Shown: positions 34,484-45,654 of the stretch, piece after piece
Layout of the letters: each line of letters opens with the position of its first letter
Position numbering within the stretch: the stretch's first letter is position 1
Source of the DNA: Zerene cesonia
Lineage: Eukaryota > Arthropoda > Insecta > Lepidoptera > Pieridae
Direction: 5' to 3'
Assembly (NCBI RefSeq): GCF_012273895.1
Contig: NC_052106.1
Location: 620,001 to 684,000, forward strand
Length of the DNA: 64,000 nucleotides
The notes under the pieces: generated by a model
Databases searched by the model: none
Seen by the model: the letters and a program-made list of their open reading frames with translations, nothing else
What the model was told of the DNA's origin: nothing
Position numbers and translations under genes: made by a program

Positions 34484-35156
34484 GTTTATATTAGAGATGC
34501 CACGAATATTCGGCAGCTATTCGGTATTCGGCCTATTCGGCCACTTTTAAGCTATTCGGTATTCGGCCGAATAATACGTACTATTCGGCCGAATACCGAA
34601 TAGCAAATCAATGAAAAAAAGACACATCATATTACTCAAAATTATCTATTTATTTCCAAATTACAACTCTTTAGTAATTAAAATTGATCAGTGGTAAGTT
34701 GTGATGGATAAAAACAAGCTTTTCAGCATTTATTGGTAGCAAACGACTACGCTTTTCATCGTAAATGATACCAGCCTCAGAAAATAACCTCTCACTATAC
34801 ACGCTACTTCCAGGAGAAGAAACATACACTTTAGCAAATTTCGAAAGGTTTGGGTATTGTTTTTCGTTTGCTAACCACCACTTGTAAGGATCGGCCTTCC
34901 TATCTAGGCGACTATCCTTGACGTGATTTACTCGCAATTGAATTGAAACAAATAGCCATCGATCTCCTGCAGCGCCAACGCAACGAGGAAAAAAGGTTTT
35001 TACTTGTCTTATTCCAGCGAACGCGCCCCCGACAAGCATGTATTTCGTGCCGAATATTCGGTGGCCGAATATTCGGCGCTTCGGCCGACAGCGTTGCCGA
35101 ATATTCGGTATTCGGTATTCGGCCAATCAACTATTCGTGGCATCTCTAGTTTATAT
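34484..35156 (-). mobile_element. hAT-family DNA transposon, internally deleted, ends intact
   Basis: The element proper is 34492-35148 (657 bp). Perfect 17-bp terminal inverted repeats TAGAGATGCCACGAATA and the complement close both ends. An 8-bp target duplication GTTTATAT flanks it (34484-34491 and 35149-35156). Both are diagnostic of the hAT superfamily. The subterminal 100 bp on each side are packed with ATTCGGC/GCCGAAT words, the usual transposase-binding clusters. Only the transposase C-terminus survives inside. Confidence 0.95.
34671..34892 (-). pseudogene. hAT transposase C-terminal dimerisation domain (remnant)
   Basis: The frame from about 34892 to the TAA at 34671-34673 reads DPYKWWLANEKQYPNLSKFA, then SSPGSSVYSERLFSEAG and RSRLLPINAEKLVFIHHNL. 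These are the hAT C-terminal dimerisation motifs: WW, YP.LS..A, P.SS..SER.FS.AG and R..L.....E.L.F...NL. In active transposases this domain follows the RNase H-like catalytic core and mediates oligomerisation. The core with its D-D-E residues and the N-terminal BED zinc finger are absent. The open frame continues upstream to 35126, but its first 30 or so residues are read from subterminal repeats (RIFGHRIFG-type) and are not real protein. The domain is uninterrupted, so the deletion derivative is probably young. It could be transcribed but cannot transpose by itself. Confidence 0.9.
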
Positions 35157-35199
35157 CGTTAGTGTGTAAACAATAAAAGTATAAGAGGCAATTAGAAAA

Positions 35200-35370
35200 A
35201 CCCTAATAATATAATAAATGCGAAACTAACTCTTGTTTGTCTAATTCACATAAACCACTGAACCGATGTAAAGAAATTTGTTATAAAGATAGCTTGATAC
35301 GATAACGGGAACTATGCGGGGACAACTCCGGATTGTCTATCCTTTCTTTTTGGCCGAAAGCTAGTTTTCT
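35200..35370 (+). repeat. Helitron-like repeat, diverged
   Basis: It begins CTAATAATATAATAAATGCG, includes 'CCACTGAACCGATGTAAAGA' and ends GGCCGAAAGCTAG at about 35364, so a CTAG terminus is kept while the hairpin is lost. Confidence 0.65.
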
Positions 35371-35374
35371 ATCA

Positions 35375-36145
35375 TAGTAAAAAATATCATTAACCAAATA
35401 AAAATAGACTATAACACAACATTCGAATGCTGCTATTTTATTATTTCTATAGAATTATTATGTATCGGTAATTTCTAATACTTAAACGGAATTTCTTAGC
35501 GAGCCTACGTATTTAAATAGCAATTACCTCAACAAAACAATACACAAAGCACCATTTAACGTTATTGGCGCAGGTTCGACCGCATGGCTTTATCCGTTTA
35601 CCATTACAATTCTACCCTCACAAAATTCATTTAGCTTTACATTTAAAACCCGACCTTACAACATATACAGATATCGTTCAAATTCCTTCACAGCACCGCC
35701 GTATCAAACATGACAGCGGAAATTACACTTTAAAATCACAGACGTAGGTGGGAAAATCGTGTCAAACGAGGGCAGGAAGCATTTACGGTGTTGCAAGGAA
35801 GTGAAGGTTCGTTGACCTCCATCTCCTGAAAGTGTCACGGTTCACTTAGTGGGGGTTCAGATGTTTTATTGTTTCTGCGCACAACTTTACAGGAACTGTT
35901 ATTAAAAATACAGATACATTTTTTTTAAATGAATATGAATCTGTACCTACGGTAAGGTACAATTTTTAATGTTGTAACGTAACTATAATTTATTCAGTTA
36001 ACATACATAAAGGAATACATACCGATAAATATTATTGACCCCTCTTTGTATCTGAAACAAAAAATTCATTTACAATAATGCCGCAAAAACAGTGTTTTTA
36101 TGAAATACTGATATTAGCCGGACAAATATAATATTTTATCTTTAC
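35375..36145. other. No gene seen
   Basis: AT-rich non-coding sequence. Confidence 0.4.
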
Positions 36146-36150
36146 TTTTT

Positions 36151-36482
36151 ATTGTGGTAGTCGAGCATGCTTCGGCACGAATTGGGCCGGCTCGCACCGG
36201 GGAAGTACCACACCCGCACACCACCCTGAAATAGCATACTGCTGTGTTTTGTTCGGTGGGGGAGCCGGAGGCCCATATCCTTTTCCTTACCCTTCCTTTT
36301 CCTTTCCTTTATTCCTCTCGGCAATCCTTTCTCAATCCCTTTCCAATTGCGAGGCGGCAATCCATTTGTAGAGGCGTATAATCTGCAAACGATCTTACGC
36401 CTCTAAATGTTCATGGGCGGTGGTAGTGCTTACCATCAGGCGACCCACCAGCGCCATTGCCGACGGTGACGGTGATATAAAG
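36151..36482 (+). mobile_element. LINE-tail retroposon, near full length
   Basis: It starts ATTGTGGTAGTCGAGC, continues 'CGGCACGAATTGGGCC', CACCGGGGAAGTACCACACC, a pyrimidine-rich CCTTTTCC segment, and ends 'GGGCGGTGGTAGTGCTTACC' with CATCAGGCGACCC and a short A-rich tail. It starts at the same point as 37605-37935 (minus). No protein is encoded. Confidence 0.75.
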
Positions 36483-36499
36483 CTGAGATATCATTGATA

Positions 36500-36565
36500 T
36501 ATCAGCTTGATATCCTTGAGCGCTATAGGCTATATATGTACCACATGCGAAGCCGGAGCGGAATA
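36500..36565 (+). repeat. Helitron-like 3' fragment
   Basis: 'CTATAGGCTATATATGTACC' then ACATGCGAAGCCGGAGCGGA matches the 3' half of 24255-24414. Lies directly beside the LINE-tail element. Confidence 0.6.
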
Positions 36566-36824
36566 TTTTAAACTTGAATAAAATTCAAAGTTAAATATAT
36601 TAATTAAATAATTATGTAGTTCAATCGCCTAAATATCCGAACCACGAAAATCTAATTTTTCAACCGATGTCTCCAAAACCATGTCAAACTCCATTAGTGA
36701 TTTTTTGTGTTTAATAGGAAATTGTTATCAAATGGTCCCGCTTTAGAATTTGCAGTTTGAATTTTGACTTCTCCCCGAGAACGTCGGGAGCTGTATTGTT
36801 AATAATAATTATACTTCCTACTAA

Positions 36825-37035
36825 TCCTACTTCCTACTAATATTATAAATGCGAAAGTTTGTAAGGATGTGTGTGTGTGTGTTTGTTGCTCTTTCACGCA
36901 AAAACTACTGAACCGATTGCACTGAAATTTGGTACGTAGATAGCTGGTCAACTGGAATAACATAAAGGGTACTTTTTATCCCGATATTCCTACGGGATAC
37001 GGACTTACGCGGGTGAAACCGCGGGGTGCAGCTAG
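36825..37035 (+). mobile_element. Helitron-like element (Lep1-type), complete
   Basis: It starts TCCTACTTCCTACTAATATT (start word duplicated) and ends with hairpin CGCGG-GTGAAA-CCGCG and GGGGTGCAGCTAG before host T. Confidence 0.85.
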
Positions 37036-37039
37036 TATT

Positions 37040-37600
37040 ATAATATGCTAAATGTTATACGCTTGTAAAATCTCAATAAACTTCGAACCACGTTCAACAA
37101 TAAGAAAACAAAAACCACTTAGAGTGCAATACTTGAAAGAAATATCAATAAAAGCAATTCCCATTTGGAGTATCGAGGCTCGCAGCCTACTTACTGTACG
37201 GCATTCAAACAGACTGCAGCTTTTTCGATTCGATTTTATACTTCAAGAACTTTAATTAGCATTGTTTTAAGTGAATATCCAGAAGCGATGTAATAAGAAG
37301 AAACGTTGTAAATTATAAACTTTATAATTTTTACTTTTATTTTATGTAATAGCTATTTTCTAAATGCTGCTTATCCGAAAAATATTATAAACTCGAAAGC
37401 TTATGAGGATGGATGGAGGGATGGATGGATGGATGGATGGATATATGTTTAGTACTCTTACTAAACGGATTTTGATTATATTTGATCATATGTAGCAATT
37501 TAAGTTTGAGTTTATACGACTGCACTTTTAAGCATTTGTTCCCCTCCACTAAATGATACATATATATTATAATTACACCTCAACCACTGTCCTTAAAGAT
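37040..37600. other. No gene seen; (GGAT)n microsatellite
   Basis: AT-rich non-coding. GGAT tetranucleotide run with one interruption at 37407-37441. Confidence 0.6.
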
Positions 37601-37604
37601 ATTA

Positions 37605-37935
37605 TTTTTTTTTTTTATGTCATAGCGGGCAACTGAGCTGGTGGTTCGCCTGATGGTAAACGATCACCACCGCCCATGAACATTCGCAAAGGTAGTGCCT
37701 CTGCGAATGCGCTACCCGCTTTTAGTGGGTAAGGGAAAAGGAATGAATTCATGACAGGAAAGAAGGAATGGACTGGGACCGTTGAGGAAAAGGAAATAGG
37801 CCACCGGCTCCCCCACTCACCGTACGAAACACAGTGGCATGCCACTATTTCACGCCGGTTTTCTGTGGGGGTGTGGTACTTCCCCGGTGCGAGCTGGCCC
37901 AATTCGTGCCGAAGCGTGCTCGACTCCCACAATAA
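37605..37935 (-). mobile_element. LINE-tail retroposon with poly(A), near full length
   Basis: T12 at 37605-37616 is the poly(A) tail on the minus strand. Minus order: TTTATTGTGGGAGTCGAGC start, 'CGGCACGAATTGGGCC', CACCGGGGAAGTACCACACC, GTGGGGGAGCCGGTGGCC, pyrimidine-rich segment, 'GGGCGGTGGTGATCGTTTAC', 'CATCAGGCGAACCACC'. This is the best-preserved copy in the window. Confidence 0.8.
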
Positions 37936-38224
37936 AATATATAAATATAAGAATATAAGTTAACATTAAAACAAATTAAGGTACTTATAAAAGTTCTTTG
38001 AAAGTCAACGCGCCATTACATGATTTGTCCCACCGCTTCAGGCCTATTGTCATAGTCACAAATAAAATACCTTAACCGGATATCCACTTAAATTCGCCAG
38101 GGTTTCCGAACAACAATGCCTCAGACAACGGTAGATAATATACTATATTGGATGGAGCAATGTATTTCGATGGTTGAGTTCGCAGAACAATTTGTATTCA
38201 TGTGGATGACTTAATAATGACTAC

Positions 38225-38410
38225 TACATTTTATCTACATGTATTCCCTATGTATGTTTTTTTATGCATGGTTAGATTTTTAAAAGTACACAATGGATTT
38301 TGATGATTTTTTTTTAAAAGATACATTGATTCAAGAGAATGGTTTATATGTATAATAACATATATTAAACTACTCCGAATATGACGCGTGCGAAACTGTC
38401 AAACGTTAGT
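38225..38410 (+). repeat. Repeat, same family as 51240-51440
   Basis: 'CACAATGGATTTTGATGA', ATTGATTCAAGAGAATGG and 'TTAAACTACTCCGAATATGA' blocks. Confidence 0.6.
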
Positions 38411-39844
38411 ATTACATAAATTGAAACTTAAAATCCGTTTGAAGACACAGAAATAGGTAATATGAAAAAACAATACTAAATTATCAATTCTTAGTTACGT
38501 TTAATAACTAATCTTCTTTTGTTATACGAAATTTAATAGGTTCTAAAAAGTTGTCAAGAAATGATATCGTCTAATTATGACAGGTTTGTTCTAGTTCTAG
38601 CGTATATAAATAATTCATTCCATATGGATACGTTTTGTACATAATATAGAAGCTACGAAGGTCGTCTGACCTACGCCACACCTATCACAACCCATACACA
38701 TATTAACTATTTTATAAACCAAACGCACTTGCGTACTATCATCTTGGTACTAAATGTACATTTATGTAAAATATCAAAGGGGTTGGGGGGTATGGAGGGG
38801 TTGTTAAATATTATTTTGATCGTAATAAGTATGTACTGCAATTCTAGTCAACTGCCTTAATTGATGTAGAGAACGGTGAATAATCAACATTTGAACAGCA
38901 AGGCACAATCCGTAAGGATGCGCAGCGTTTCTAATCGATATTTTATAAGATTCAATAGCTAAACGAGTTTTGATAAGTTACGAAAAGCGAGATCTATATC
39001 GCAACTGACAACTATTCAACAGAATATTAAAACGGAATTGATATCCGACACACATATATTTACATATATTATATCTCCTCTAACAGCTGTGCTCGTAATA
39101 AAATGTTTGCGAAATAGTTACTGATTTTTAATACATTTTATGTTTTATGTACACATTCGGAAGGTCTGAGTATATGGATACAAGATAAGGTACGCATAAA
39201 AAATCATACCTATTGCCTATTGTGATTCCACAGTTTGACTATAAGTCGCGATCCAGCATTAATTTTGATAAAAAATATATCGCTGAAGGTTAGAAGAGTC
39301 ACTTTCGCCATTACGAAGTCTCGCCATTCCTTAATTACGGAGGCCATATAAAAAATAATTTTCGATGTATTGGTAGTTTGGTAAGTTATGTAATTCATTT
39401 TTACGTCATGTAATATTCACAGAATTAATTTTATTATTGCTCCATTCGAACTATGTAATGGGTACCAAGCTAGCAATTGGATTTTTTTTCGCTTAGCCTT
39501 TGATAGAGCATAAAAACTGCCCGAATTTCACAATTAGTGTGTTATATAAATCGAAATAATTAGAGCGCTTATTATTATCCTTGCTTGTCATTTACTACTT
39601 AAGCTACGCCGCAATCGGCTAGGTAGCTGTTGATTCTAACCTCAAAAGCATTATAACTTATGGTTATACTTAGTAACTGACTATGAAATATAACTTCGCC
39701 ATAAATTACAAGCTTCCAACGTGAGGGAACAGTTCAAAATGGCAATGTCTTATGCAGAAGTCAGTCTATTCCAAAATTATGCATTTACGAGGCGAGATAT
39801 AACGTCAAAGCGCGACGACATCGCATTAGTTCCGCCAATTAGTT

Positions 39845-39860
39845 GAGCGCCATCTAGCGG
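39845..39860 (-). promoter_or_regulatory. CTCF-like binding motif
   Basis: The minus strand reads CCGCTAGATGGCGCTC. It fits the insect/vertebrate CTCF core CCASYAGRKGGCRS at 13 of 14 positions. CTCF is an insulator protein; function here is inference. Confidence 0.4.
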
Positions 39861-40323
39861 GTGACCATTTACTCGCGTAGTGGACAAAGATGCAATTAAT
39901 TGAATGAGCCAGACTTGTTTGTGGACGCTCCCTTTGTGAATAAATTAATCTGCACGCCGTTAGTGTTTATATCTGTCGGCTGATATTTTAGCATAATGGT
40001 TTCGCAACGTGATATCTGCACACAAGTTCAACATATCATGTGCTTTAACAGCTTCTATTTTAGCTATTCATGTGTCCGTATATTTGTATTGTAGTCAACT
40101 TTAGGTTACTTTACGTTTTATTTATATGAGTGTGTTATGTATATGTAAATCAAACAGTGTGCACAGTCATCTTTACACAGTTACATCTATTGTAATATAA
40201 AGTAAAATGTTTTAAGTTGTTATCACGACAAAACAAGATATTATTTATTTTTATAATTCTCTTTCTCTATTAAATAATTTCATGAAATATACTGAGGCAT
40301 GATTAAAGCACTGTACTTTTTTA

Positions 40324-40639
40324 GTCGCAGTGGTGGCTCAGTGGTGAGAACCTCGGACTTCAAAATCGATAAGTCGGGGTTCGAGACCGGGCGAGCGTGC
40401 AGGAAATAAATTGATTTTTCAATTTATCTGCACATGTGGATAACATCACCACTGCTTAAAACGGTGAAGGAAAACATCGTGAGGAAACCGGCATGTCCAA
40501 GAATCAAAAGTTCGACGACATGTGACATCTGCCAACCCGCACTTGGCCAGCGTGGTGGATTATGGCCTGAACCCTCATAGGAGGCCTGTGTCCCAGCAGT
40601 GGGAACATATATGGGCTGATGATGATGATGATGATGATG
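40324..40639 (+). mobile_element. Full-length tRNA-derived SINE with (GAT)n tail
   Basis: 316 bp with a perfect 9-bp target duplication ACTTTTTTA at 40315-40323 and 40640-40648. The tRNA-like head has A box TGGCTCAGTGG and B box GGTTCGAGACC. The body contains 'GTGAGGAAACCGGCATGTCC', 'GTTCGACGACATGTGACATC', 'GCCAGCGTGGTGGATTATGG' and 'GTCCCAGCAGTGGGAACATA', and the tail is a GAT repeat. It resembles the Metulj/HaSE class of lepidopteran SINEs mobilised by RTE-like LINEs; the name is from memory. Confidence 0.9.
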
Positions 40640-40649
40640 ACTTTTTTAC

Positions 40650-41670
40650 TCTTTAAACAGTTTAAAATCAAACAAGTCACAATTATGTCGCGATCAGTTC
40701 GTCTATCGCCATACCAGTATTTTACAATAATCCAACTAAATCCAAATGAAAATTCCACAAGCTGTAAATTATACGATGAAATTCCCCGTTATATCTGAGC
40801 CCGACTAATCTGCCAATCAAATCCATCCAACTAATTGTAACTGCGAACTAAATTCGGAATGTGCTAGTCCATTAATGAGCTACAATATTTCTGTGTTATC
40901 TGTTCTGTTGACATATTCAAAATGGCCGATTTTTGAACGATGCATGCAAATGGTGGACGGTGGTAAATGTTAAACTATGTAATGACGATTCAAAAATGCT
41001 TCTATAAGTAGTTTATTTGAATAAATAAATGTTTAAGTTATATTTGAAAATTGTGCAAAATCTTTACGTAAACAAATGTAATATAAAATGTAATATATTC
41101 AAATATAAACCGAGTGAAATATACATTCATTCAAACTGTTATTACTTCCTTTATTAACATGTAAAATATTTCTTTAAGCTTTCCTCATTGCCAAAAAAAT
41201 GTTGAAATCGTCAAAAATTCATTTTCATATCACAAATTGGACGGTTCTGAATAACTGTATGGTGTATTGAAACTGAAGGATGCTTATACATAATACACGA
41301 CGGTCGACGAACCACTGCGAATTACACGCTCACGTGTTTTCGTAGTTTCGTAGCAAGCGAATACAAATAAGACCAAAAAATTATTTCAATGTAAGTATTC
41401 ATTTCATATGAGTGTTTAAAAAAAATTACATTCATTGTCAAGTTTTACATCAATTAGGTTGATAAAAGCATTTAGTGTTAACCTAGCTAATAATAAAGAT
41501 GAAATTGTTATTAAATTGATAATTGTTTGACTGTCTAATAAAGTCGCTCAAATGAAACAAAAAGCTTGTGCAGAGAGCACAGCTTTTTGCTAGACCATAA
41601 CTAATAACATATTTTCCTACAAAAACATGATTACTCAATACTAAAAAGACTCAAAATCTCTTTTGTTCTT
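40650..41670. other. No gene seen
   Basis: AT-rich non-coding. A CGTAG/CACGTG patch at 41325-41355 faintly resembles the CGTAGC repeat. Confidence 0.4.
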
Positions 41671-41671
41671 A

Positions 41672-41750
41672 GCTCACGAGTGGTTCAGAGGTCAGGCGTC
41701 GCCACGGCACGGCAATAGATGCGGATTCGAATACCGTTCCATGATCAAAC
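41672..41750 (+). repeat. SINE tRNA-like fragment
   Basis: 'CTCACGAGTGGTTCAGAGGT', 'CAGGCGTCGCCACGGCACGG' and GCGGATTCGAATACCG match the tRNA-like part of the 10.6 and 30.1 kb SINEs, with many substitutions. Confidence 0.65.
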
Positions 41751-42346
41751 TTCCTCATTAAATTATCCTACATTTATAAAACATTGTATGCTATTACACT
41801 AAAAATAAAAATCAAAAATATAACAATGAATGGAATTCACTGTAAAGCGAAATCAGACCAACTGATATCATCATGTGTACGCCGCGCCTTATCGTCCGCG
41901 CATCGAATCGTATATGAGCATACATTTTCAACGCATGACTGAAATTTAAATAGGAGGTTCCATTTAAATCAACAGAAATTATTTTAAACGTGCCCGGGGA
42001 TTCAATGATATTAAAATATGGAATTCATTTATTTTGCGGCTACTGAATGTATCGCGTCACGACTTGGTGTTTGTTATTGACAGTTTCAGAACGACTTTTA
42101 CATGTGATGGGGTGAATTTCATGATTGAAAAATATTTTGATAATTAAGGTGATTGCAAAAGTAATGGATGTACATGTATATACATTGACACGCTTTGTAA
42201 TAGCAAAGAGAAAGTCTGGTAATTGCCCGACTCGTGTAAGCGAGCGGGCGAGATGTAATCTGTTACATGCGTGAGAGTTGAGTGAGATAAGACAGGACGG
42301 TGGTGGTTGTTTTAACATATTATCTTGTTGGTGTGTAACATATATA

Positions 42347-42531
42347 TCTATATATATAAAATTCTCGTGTCACAGTTTTCGTTGCCATACTCCTCCGAAA
42401 CGGCTTGACCGATTCCTCTGAAATTTGGTAAGCATATTGGGTAGGTCTGAGAATCGGCTAACATCTATTTTTTATCCCGATATTCCTACGGGATACGGAC
42501 GTACGCGGGTGAAACCGCGGGGCGCAGCTAG
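42347..42531 (+). mobile_element. Helitron-like element, CTCGTGTCACAG subfamily
   Basis: 185 bp. It starts TCTATATATATAAAATTCTC and has 'GAAACGGCTTGACCGATTCC'. From 'TATTTTTTATCCCGATATTC' onward it is the same as the Lep1-type elements, including hairpin and CTAG. A second copy lies at 49018-49206. Confidence 0.85.
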
Positions 42532-42555
42532 TATATATATATATATATATATATA
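42532..42555. repeat. (TA)12 spacer
   Basis: Pure TA dinucleotide run exactly between two Helitron 3' ends. Confidence 0.95.
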
Positions 42556-42759
42556 TTAGCTGCGCCCCGCGGTTTCACCCGCGTAAGTCCGTATCTCGTA
42601 GGAATATCGGGATAAAAAGTTGCGTATATGTTATTCCAGTTGTCCAGCTGTCTACGTACCAAATTTCATTGCGATCGGTTCAGTAGTTTTTGCGTGAAAG
42701 AGCAACAAAGACACACACACACAAACTTTCGCATTTATAATATTAGTAGGATAGTAGGA
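42556..42759 (-). mobile_element. Helitron-like element (Lep1-type), inverted to its neighbour
   Basis: The minus strand starts TCCTACTATCCTACTAATA, with a GTGTGTGTGT run and 'GAACCGATCGCAATGAAATT', hairpin CGCGG-GTGAAA-CCGCG, and ends GCAGCTAA. The terminal CTAA still obeys the CTRR rule. Confidence 0.85.
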
Positions 42760-42769
42760 TTTTTTGAAA

Positions 42770-43465
42770 TGTCATAGGTTACTTTATAATTTTTTTGCTA
42801 TATGCATAACATTTTACGTAGTTCAAATCTATAATATAATTTTTAATGGTAAAACAATTAAAAGAAACGATACAGTACGAACAGTTTCCCAATACAAAAT
42901 AAGATTATTAACATTATAATTATTAAATATTATCAACTTCTTATATAACTATATATAACGGTTAAATAGATAGATTTATTACAATTCACACAAAAACAGG
43001 AAAACCGATCTTTTATTATATCGACTGATATTTTTTATTTCTTATTCTTATTGAAATCATCCACTACGACCGATATAACCGATATTATATATCCTCTTCA
43101 TAATATTAGATACCTTCCACAACTTCACTCACACCAACGTAGCTACGTCTTCAATCTCTAATAGTTCCCTAATAGTTGCCAAATGCGTGTTAAACCGACA
43201 ACTGCCTCCCCCCCACCCCCCCCAGCGGGGGACAGAGTCGATGACATGTATTTATTCAACCCTCATGATTGATATCTTCTTCCACGATACCATGGGACTA
43301 TCTTGACTAGATGTTATAGCCTGTTTGATACAAACCAATTATTCTTATTACGGAACGTTCGAGTAAGTTCGAGTATAGTAAATAAAATAACGCATTATAT
43401 ATGCTACTTATTAAATAAAAATAAAATAAAAATATTATGAAAACAAAAAAAAACTTTATAAGGTA
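42770..43465. other. No gene seen; C7-A-C8 tract
   Basis: AT-rich. 43208-43223 is a C7-A-C8-like run followed by AGCGGGGG: a G-quadruplex (minus) and hairpin candidate. Confidence 0.5.
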
Positions 43466-43469
43466 AGAA

Positions 43470-43531
43470 AAAAAAAGGCGGTTTCATTCACTGAGTGACA
43501 TACGCTATATATGTAACACGGGCGAAGCTAG
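43470..43531 (+). repeat. Helitron-like 3' fragment
   Basis: 'GAGTGACATACGCTATATAT' then GTAACACGGGCGAAGCTAG, ending CTAG at 43531. The GCCGGGGCGG segment is deleted. Confidence 0.6.
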
Positions 43532-43539
43532 TATTTTAT

Positions 43540-45120
43540 AAAAAAAAAAACAAATTATTTTTCTCATTTCTAAAACAGATTCAAAAGGGCAAAAAAGATA
43601 ACCGTTCCCCTACCAGTTTTCTCCAGGGACTGCTATGATTGATTGTCTATTTAAACGAAATTCATTGGAAACCAACCCCTAAAATCTAATTCCTTTATTG
43701 CGTCTACACTTCCATAATAAATTGTACGGATACTGTTCCGTTCATTTTTACCTATTAAATATGAATAACTTTATGAATTTTATGGCTCTGGGAAGCAAAC
43801 ATACGCGTGTTGGTTAAAAGATAATTAAAATTAAAATTTCAGGTCCGTTTCGATAAGGGCCTATAACATTTTTGTTGTTTTTAAATCTCCAGCCTCTTGT
43901 ACATTCATCGTAATAGTTTCGGAATTGATCCTAAGATTTCCACCCTTACAGTTGTACTATGAGATAAGGAAACAAATTAAACGGATTCTCTATTATACTT
44001 TATTAAGATCGCTATGTTTAATCAAGTTTACCCAACATTAACAAATAATTACACGGAACACAAAATCCAGCTTACGTTTGGACATAAATTGAATATACGA
44101 CGCAAAAGCATTTCTATATCGGTGCGAGCGAGAAAGACATATCCTCTGTCCTCGTCACACAACGTAAAGGGTTGTACCTAGGGCTGGCAATACATATAAA
44201 TATAATATGCAATTGTTTTGGTAAAAAAAAAAACGATTTTGATTTACTCTTAGTAGACGATATAATATGTTATTATAGATACTAAAAGTACAACTTTTTA
44301 GATAATAAGGTATTTACAAATCGAAATCTCAGCTATCTGATACTGGCACAGCTATTTAGGAAAAGATCCTAAAAACTTCAATCCCACCCCGTCTATTATA
44401 AAGAGAACCTAACCGACCTATATTTAAGATCAAACAGTCGTGACTATAACTCACTGGTGGCAACCCTATCTGTTTATATCCGGAACAATGACGCCCCTGA
44501 TAAAGTGCCTATCTACTAGCAGAGGGTGTAATTATGTATGGACGGATCAGACTTTGAGCTAATTACGTGTTAAATATTAATGGGAAACTGGAATGTGGCC
44601 GGTCTTGAGCCAAGGCAAGACGCTTATATTGATTTATGATTAGATTTAAGGCTAAAGACAACCGGAGCAGTTTACGTAGTTATAGGGTATCTCATAAACT
44701 TGTTAAAATGTGTATTTATATAATATAGACGATAGATACTTTGTTATACGAGAACGAAGTTGGTTCAAAGAATTAATCACACGTCGCATGTTATAGGTTA
44801 CAAAACGACTGTTCCCGAGTGTTCCCACGCAAAATGTCCTATATTATCTATCTATCTATTTAGAATACGAAAAAAATATGCTTTCTTTTGGAAACCAAAT
44901 ATTTACATATTTTAATCTATGAGTGGACAAATGATTATATTTATATTGCTGTCTAGTGAACAAACACTATTTTTTATAAATGCAAAATTAATTTGCTTTT
45001 ATTATTTCAAACATAAAATTGCTTTAAAATCAAGATGTATCTTGAGCATAGCTGAGTATTAAACGTATATATTGCGTTCGAAAACCTTATTTCCTATACT
45101 TCCTAGCTTTTAAAACATAC
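43540..45120. other. No gene seen
   Basis: AT-rich non-coding sequence without supported elements. Confidence 0.4.
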
Positions 45121-45125
45121 ATTCG

Positions 45126-45293
45126 TCTACACTAATATTATAAAGAGGAAAACTTTGTTTGTTTGGTTGTAATGAATAGGCTCAAAAACTACTGGACCGA
45201 TTTTTAAAATTCTTTCACCATTCGAAAGCTACATTATCGACGAGTAACATAGACTATATATGTACCACGGGCGAAGCCGGGGCGAACAGCTAG
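45126..45293 (+). mobile_element. Helitron-like element, GCGAAGCCGGGGCG family, complete
   Basis: 168 bp. Starts TCTACACTAATATTATAAAG, contains 'AACTACTGGACCGATTTTTA', and ends 'GCGAAGCCGGGGCGAACAGC' TAG before host T. Confidence 0.8.
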
Positions 45294-45654
45294 TACTCTA
45301 TACAATTATATCATGTTTAAATTAGAATTTAATAATATCGAATGTGAAACTTCTAAATTAAAGTCACGCACGAATGTATTATTTATATCACGTTCTCATA
45401 TTTATATCCCATGTCGGTTCAAAGGCGAGAGATCAAAGACATCAACTATTGTAGAGATTTATTCATTACTAAAGAACGAGGGAGCAGATTAACGAGACTT
45501 CGTTCAAATATTAATGAAAAATAGCTATTTATAGAACATTTCCCGAGGGAAAATGGAGGTTTAATTAGGTACCTATTTGTCCTTTGAGTGAGTTATCAAT
45601 AGAGATTTATGAGCATACATTTTTGCTGGTCAATTTCTATTTGGCATAAAATCA

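Larger units (their letters stand above)
37940..40310. other. No gene seen; one repeat and a CTCF-like site
   Basis: Mostly AT-rich. 39770-39960 is denser in CpG and homeodomain-type ATTA words and looks like a candidate regulatory island. Confidence 0.45.

Noticed and set aside
34893..35126. N-terminal part of the hAT open frame as real protein
   Set aside because: The first part is read out of subterminal ATTCGGC repeats; only the last ~73 residues match transposase.
37407..37441. CRISPR-like array
   Set aside because: Simple GGAT microsatellite without spacers.
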